Shown one piece after another: positions 58,894-64,000 of a stretch of 64,000 nucleotides of DNA. The notes under the pieces are model-generated. The model did not search any database. It was not told the origin of the DNA and saw nothing but the letters and a program-made list of their open reading frames with translations. The position numbers and the translations under genes were made by a program. This DNA is from Valencia hispanica (lineage: Eukaryota > Chordata > Actinopteri > Cyprinodontiformes > Valenciidae): the NCBI GenBank assembly GCA_963556495.2, contig OY747713.1, positions 31,657,461 to 31,721,460 of the forward strand. The letters are read 5' to 3'. Each line of letters begins with the position of its first letter. Position 1 is the stretch's first letter.

Positions 58894-61800
58894 TGAGTGT
58901 CCATTTGCTGCTCTTTTGGGGGGTAAATGGGGTTTCTGCTGAAGATATACGGCGACATTTGCGACAGCAATTAAACCCGTTATAACTTCCTAAATATTCT
59001 GACTGAAAAGATGGTTTTTCATACTGTAGCATGTTTGAAAACAACTTTAAAGCCTGCGAAACTTACTACACCTTATCAGACTCTTTCGCAGTAAAACCAC
59101 AGTCATCTCCGAGCATCTAGTCATTTGACTCGCGTTATATATATATTTTTGTTTTGTTTTGTTTTTTTCATTTGCAATCTCACAGCTGAACGAACAGAAT
59201 GAGCCCACCGCTCGCTGTCACAGGTTAGAGTGAACTCAGCATATGCGTGACGGAGTGAAACGCGCGCCAGTGTCCGTGCCGTGCGTAAATGTGTGCGAGG
59301 AAGAAGCCGTGCGTAAGCGACCTGTCGTTTATCATTTCCCCTCTACCAAACCATATCGCAGGATCTGCATGCAAAGTGTTCCGTTTTATGCGATTAACCT
59401 GATGATTACTAAAAATCTACATTCATAAATCCAAATTCTCCAATTGTAAGCCAATTTACTGTTGTTGTTTTTTTGTTTGTTTTGCATACAAGTACCAATA
59501 AAAAGGCCAGTAAATATGCAATCTCTCAGGCTTTTAAATATTTTCCTAAACTCTCTGTAAGCTTAAATCTAAAAGTCCTTGCATTTTATGTTTATTGGGC
59601 ACTTCAGATATTTATTTTTGCAAACTCTTACTCTTGATGTAGATCTGACTTGGTATGTTATGTTCCTTTTCTCAAAAAACTTTAAAAAAAACAACAACAA
59701 AAACGGCATAGGATCTGCCAATGCGACGTAGGATGAGCTTGTCTTTGTGGACCAAGAACATACTATTTCAAGCAAGGCTGCTCCCACGCAACATGCAAGG
59801 GGCATCAATTAGCTCTGTGGCTTCTAAATACAGGACCGGTGCAAGACTCTATGAGGCCCTAAGAGGAATTTCAAAGAGGGCCCACTTTCAACTAATCCTA
59901 TTGTGGAGGGCCAATATGAGACTTTCACTGTGACATCAGTGGTTATTGGGTAAACGCTGCTCTAGGGGAGCCACTCCTCCTGTGCTTCATGTAACCAGCG
60001 AATATATTCTAAGAATATTTTAGGGTAAAAAATCCTGAATACGCTTTACAAAAAGAAAACGGACGTATGAAAAATGTCAAAAATAATTAAAGACTAGATA
60101 TGTGATATTTCTTTCTTGTTTCTATTTAATGTCCTAATTACCAAAAAGCATCAAACACTGTGCTTTTACAAATAAAATCAGCGGTTTATGAATTTTAAAT
60201 GGACTTTTTAAAAATGTTGGTCCTTTGTAGAATAATTCACTTTAGATTTGACCAGTCTCTCAAGTACTCAGTAAGTACTTGAGAGGAATGTACTAGGAAT
60301 GTGGTCAGATCAATTCTAGTGGCATTAACCAGCTGTAATACACTTCAACCGCCAGCAACAGAGGATGAGGTGTCCATTCCATACTGACTTGACATAATAG
60401 AAAACTTGTTTGGTATGCAAACTGGAGAACCTTTTAGTGTTTCTCTAAACTTTTTTTTTTACCGCTCTCTGAAGAAAGGATGCCCTGGGTGGAGTGCCAT
60501 ATTTTCAATTTTCGAAACCGCCAGCTTGGTGTGATAACCTAAAAATATCACGGTTTCACAATATTATGATCTTTACACACACATTAATATCGGACGTCTA
60601 TGTTTAGATCACACTTAGACCAGGCAGTTTGTGCTCATAGGAGTGTTTAAAAGGTCTTTAACAATTTAAACTTTCATTAGATCCACAACAAAACCAAGAA
60701 AATAACAGGTAGCAATAATGGCCCAAATGTTTATCAGTGCATACCTTAAATAAACACATAACAATTACTACTGCGTAGTACTGTTCATGTGGTTATTGTA
60801 TGACAGGCTCATAGCTATTGTGATATATAATGGCGGCTGTGGCTCGGTGGGTAGAGTAGTAGGCTTGTAATAGGAGGGTTGTAATTCCAGCTTCCACATG
60901 TTGATGTGCCCCTGGGCAAGGCACTTAGCCCCAAATTGCCTACCGATCGGTGTATAAATGTGCGTGCGTTTGTGCATGCGAGTGGGTGAATGTGGCTCCA
61001 GTGTAAAGTGCTTTGAGGGGTCAGTATGACTAGAAAAGCGCTATATAAATTAAGTTCGTTTGCCATTCCATAACTGTAGTTTTAAGACTGTTACCCCTAC
61101 TAACTGTGATGGTTGGTGGGGCTTTCTTAGCCAATCCACGGACGTCCACATTTTTCTGAAGCTGGAAATATTTCCAAAATGCCAAATTTAAGTAGCTTTT
61201 TTTTTTTAACAATAGATGAATGAAGTAGTCATCTTTCTGCCAGCTGACACGCAGTGCACATCAACCAGTGAGCAATAATGCGTTACACTTTCGGATGACC
61301 AACAGTTACTTTGTCCATGTAATGTGACCCTAGCTCCCCCACCACCCACAGAAATTGTTAAATTGGCATTAAATAATAACTCTGGTAATATAATTTTTAA
61401 ATTCTTAAAGTTTATTAAGGTTTTCCCTACCATGTGTAGAACTGGTGCAACTTCTGTGTAAATTTAAATACTCCTGAGGTTCATGGTTGGCCCTAAGCAG
61501 TTACTTAGTTCACTCCTAGTTCACTCTACTACATCTAGGACCAAACCTAATGGCTTCTCTCCCATAACCAGGTATTTTTTAATCTCTTTTTATAACCCTC
61601 TCTTATCTACCTAAACTGCTCAGTTTTTAGGGAATAAGGACTGTGCAGGAAGTTGCATTTCAGACCAATACATCACTGTCATAATTAGTTTTTATCCTCC
61701 TTACGCAGCCTCATTAAAACACCGTTTGAGGTGACTACATTTCTGCTTGGAGGAATCACACCTCCCTGCAGGCAGCTCGACATGCTCCCCACTCTGCTCC

Positions 61801-62533
61801 CTGTCTGTCTGTCTCTCTCCATTTCCTCCCCCTTCTGTCTTTTTCTCCTCATTTCATTATTGGCCCCCCACACATTTTTTTTCTCCCTCCCATCCACAGC
61901 AGCATCCTACATCTGAGACTCAGGGAAAGCCCAGTGGGAGGGAGGCCCCACTCCACAGGAATCGGTCTGTCACCTCTGATTTTGAAATGCAATGGAATAC
62001 TGTACAATCATGTGGTATATACATACAAGAACAATAAAAATATAGATATATAAAGTAGCTGATCCCGTCTCTGCATAATTTGTTTTTTATTAATGTAATT
62101 CATAGGACAGTACTGTGCAAAAGTAACTAGAAATATATTAAAGATCCTTCCAAAATCCATTATATTGTTTTCTCAATTAGAAACATCAACCAAAGAAAAG
62201 CCAATCTGTCTTTGTTTTGTCTTTAAAGCATCCAAAAAAATCTAACGGGTCCTGTTGAGCATCTTTCAGTACTTGCCACTGTGTGTTTCTGTGGATATAG
62301 GCTGGGCTCTGTGGGCGTCAAACCATCTGTTGTAGGGATCTTGTTCTTCTCACTGCTGAAAAGATTGTACTCCCTGCTAAACTATTCCCTCTCTGCACAT
62401 ACAAAAACAAATTACTTACTAGGGGTTTAGAGAAATGGCTTAAAAATATTTTATATGATGAGTAGCAACTACTTTGTCATTTCATTTGCTGTGAAACAAA
62501 ATTCGGTTTCATCAGTTCATCCCTAAGCATGTA
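58894..62533 (+). other. Presumed intron 1 of the downstream gene
   Basis: No coding exon was recognised. A SINE lies at 60,833-61,070. A pyrimidine tract followed by CACAG at 61,890-61,902 resembles an acceptor, but the sequence after it matches no family I know. The rest shows nothing I can name. Confidence 0.35.
60833..61070 (+). repeat. tRNA-derived SINE
   Basis: A-box-like 'tggctcggtgggtagagt' and B-box-like 'ggttgtaattcc', followed by 'ccctgggcaaggcacttagc' and a tail 'aaagcgctatataaatta'. Similar in plan to the SINE at 17,621. Confidence 0.65.
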
Positions 62534-64000
62534 CACTGCTCAAAAAAATAAAGGGAACACTAAAATAACACATCCTAGATCTGAATAAATAAAATATTTT
62601 TATTAAATACTTTGTTCTTTACATAGTTAAATGTGCTGTGAACAAAATCACACAAGATATAAATGAAAATCAAACTTATCAACCCATGGAGGTCTGGATT
62701 TGGAGTCACACTCAAAGTTAAAGTGGAAGGACACACTACAGGCTGATCCAACTTTGATGTAATGTCGTTAAAACAAGTCAAAATGAGGCTCAGTAGTGTG
62801 TGTGTGGCCTCCACGTGCCTGTATGACCTCCCTACAACGTCTGGGCATGCTCCTGACGAGGTGGCAGATGGTCTCCTGAGAGATCTCCTCTCAGACCTGG
62901 ACTAAAGCATTCGCCAACTCCTGGACAGTCTGTGGTGCAATGTGGCGTTGGTGGATGGAGCAAGACATGATGTCCCAGATGTGCTCAATTGGATTCAGAT
63001 CTGAGGTACGGGCTGGCCTGTCCATAGTATCAATGCCTTCCTCTTGCAGGAACTGTTGACAATCTCCAGCCACATGAGGTCAAGCTTTGTCTTGCATTAG
63101 GAGGAACCCAGGGCCAACCGCACCAGCATATGGTCTCACAAGGGGTCTGATGATCTCATCTTGGTACCTAATGGCAGTCAGGCTTCCTCTGGCGAGCACA
63201 TGGAGGGCTGTGTGGGCCCCCAAAGAAATGCCAACCCACAACATTACTGACCCACTGCCAAACCCGTCATGCTGGAGGATGTTGCTGGCAGCAGAACGTT
63301 CTCCACGACGTCTCCAGACTCTGTCACGTCTGTCACATGTGCTCAGTGTGAACCTGCTTTCATCTGTGAAGAGCACAGGGCTCCAGTGGCGAATTTGCCA
63401 ATCTTGGTGTTCTCTGGCAAATGCCAAACATCCTGGACGGTGTTGGGCTGTAAGCACAACCCCCACCTGTGGACATCGGGCCCTCATACTACCCTCATTG
63501 AGTCTGTATCTGACCGTTTGAGTAGACGCATGCACATTTGTGGCCTGCTGGAGGTCATTTAGCAGGGCTCTGGCATTGCTTCTCCAGTTCCTTGCACAAA
63601 GGCAGAGGTAGCAGTCCTGCTGCTGGGTTTTTGCCCTCTTATGGCCTCCTCCACGTCTTCTGATGTACTGGCCTGTCTCCTGGTAGCGCCTCCATACTCT
63701 GCACACTACGCTGACAGACACAGCAAACCTTCTTATCACAGCTCGCACTGATGTGCCTTCCTGGATGAGCTGCACTACCTGAGCCACTTGTGTGGGTTGT
63801 TGACTCGTCTCATGCTACCAATAGAGTGAAAGCACTGCCAGCATTCACAAGTGACCTGGCATCAGCCAGAAAGCATAGAAACTGAAAAGTGGTCTGTGGT
63901 CACCACCTGCAGAACCCCTCCTTTATTGGGGTCGTCTTGCTAATTGCCTATTATTTCCACCTGTTGCCTATTCCATTGGCACAACAGCATGTGAAATTGA
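62534..64000 (-). mobile_element. Tc1-like transposon, cut by the window end
   Basis: Begins after TA with the terminal repeat 'cactgctcaaaaaaataaag' of a widespread teleost Tc1/mariner family. The 1,467 bases present contain the whole transposase region. The other terminal repeat should lie just beyond 64,000. Confidence 0.9.
62768..63813 (-). pseudogene. Tc1-like transposase, inactivated
   Basis: DDE transposase of the Tc1/mariner superfamily read on the minus strand. Recognisable parts are the helix-turn-helix start ([20 protein letters not shown]), the first catalytic aspartate in LFTDESRF, the second in LLMQD and the glutamate in DLNPIEHIWD. Breaks: a one-base deletion just after the ATG (63,811-63,813), a stop directly after MQDKA (63,080-63,082), and a second stop at 62,888-62,890 where a tryptophan is expected. 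It cannot make an active protein. Confidence 0.9.

Noticed and set aside
61900..62037. Possible coding exon after the acceptor-like CACAG at 61,902
   Set aside because: The frame ends in a stop with no donor and the peptide resembles no protein I know, including raftlin.

Overview
This window is nuclear DNA of a vertebrate, almost certainly a teleost fish. It holds spliced genes with canonical GT-AG introns, vertebrate germline and cilia genes, long dinucleotide microsatellites, and a repeat load typical of teleosts: several Tc1/mariner elements, two hAT elements with 8-bp target duplications, a Harbinger-like MITE, tRNA-derived SINEs and CR1/L2-type LINE fragments. There is no prokaryotic gene, CRISPR array or operon. 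Exons were assembled by hand from splice sites, phase continuity and remembered family sequences; no database was searched.

Layout. (1) 1-9,560: the 5' end of plcl2 (phospholipase C-like 2) on the minus strand. Coding exon 1 is 8,855-9,118; everything to its left is intron 1, which runs off the window and is full of decayed repeats. (2) 9,560-14,850: intergenic, with microsatellites and poly-G/poly-C tracts. (3) 14,850-45,600: a complete dnah3 (axonemal inner-arm dynein heavy chain 3) on the minus strand, 61 coding exons, about 4,005 residues, reading frame open throughout. (4) 45,600-46,940: a head-to-head intergenic space between dnah3 and dazl, with RFX and forkhead motifs on the dnah3 side, two inverted repeats in the middle and an E-box next to dazl. 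(5) 46,940-57,450: complete dazl (germline RNA-binding protein) on the plus strand, 9 coding exons, 217 residues, plus a 3'UTR intron. (6) 58,650-58,893: a non-coding first exon on the plus strand with a good splice donor, predicted from synteny to be rftn1. (7) 62,534 to the edge: a dead Tc1-like element cut by the window end.

How it fits together. Human 3p24 carries RFTN1, DAZL and PLCL2 in this order and relative orientation, which supports the plcl2 and rftn1 calls. The odd member is dnah3, which in human lies on chromosome 16 but here sits between plcl2 and dazl, sharing a 1.4-kb divergent promoter region with dazl. dnah3 builds motile cilia and sperm flagella, and dazl controls translation in germ cells, so co-expression in testis is plausible but unproven. 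No previously undescribed gene system was found. The most interesting items are the cilia-type promoter module, a second perfect RFX-type site carried into dazl intron 3 by a nested hAT transposon, a long foldback element between dnah3 and dazl, an inverted 51-bp copy of the plcl2 start-codon region, and a GC-AG intron in dnah3.
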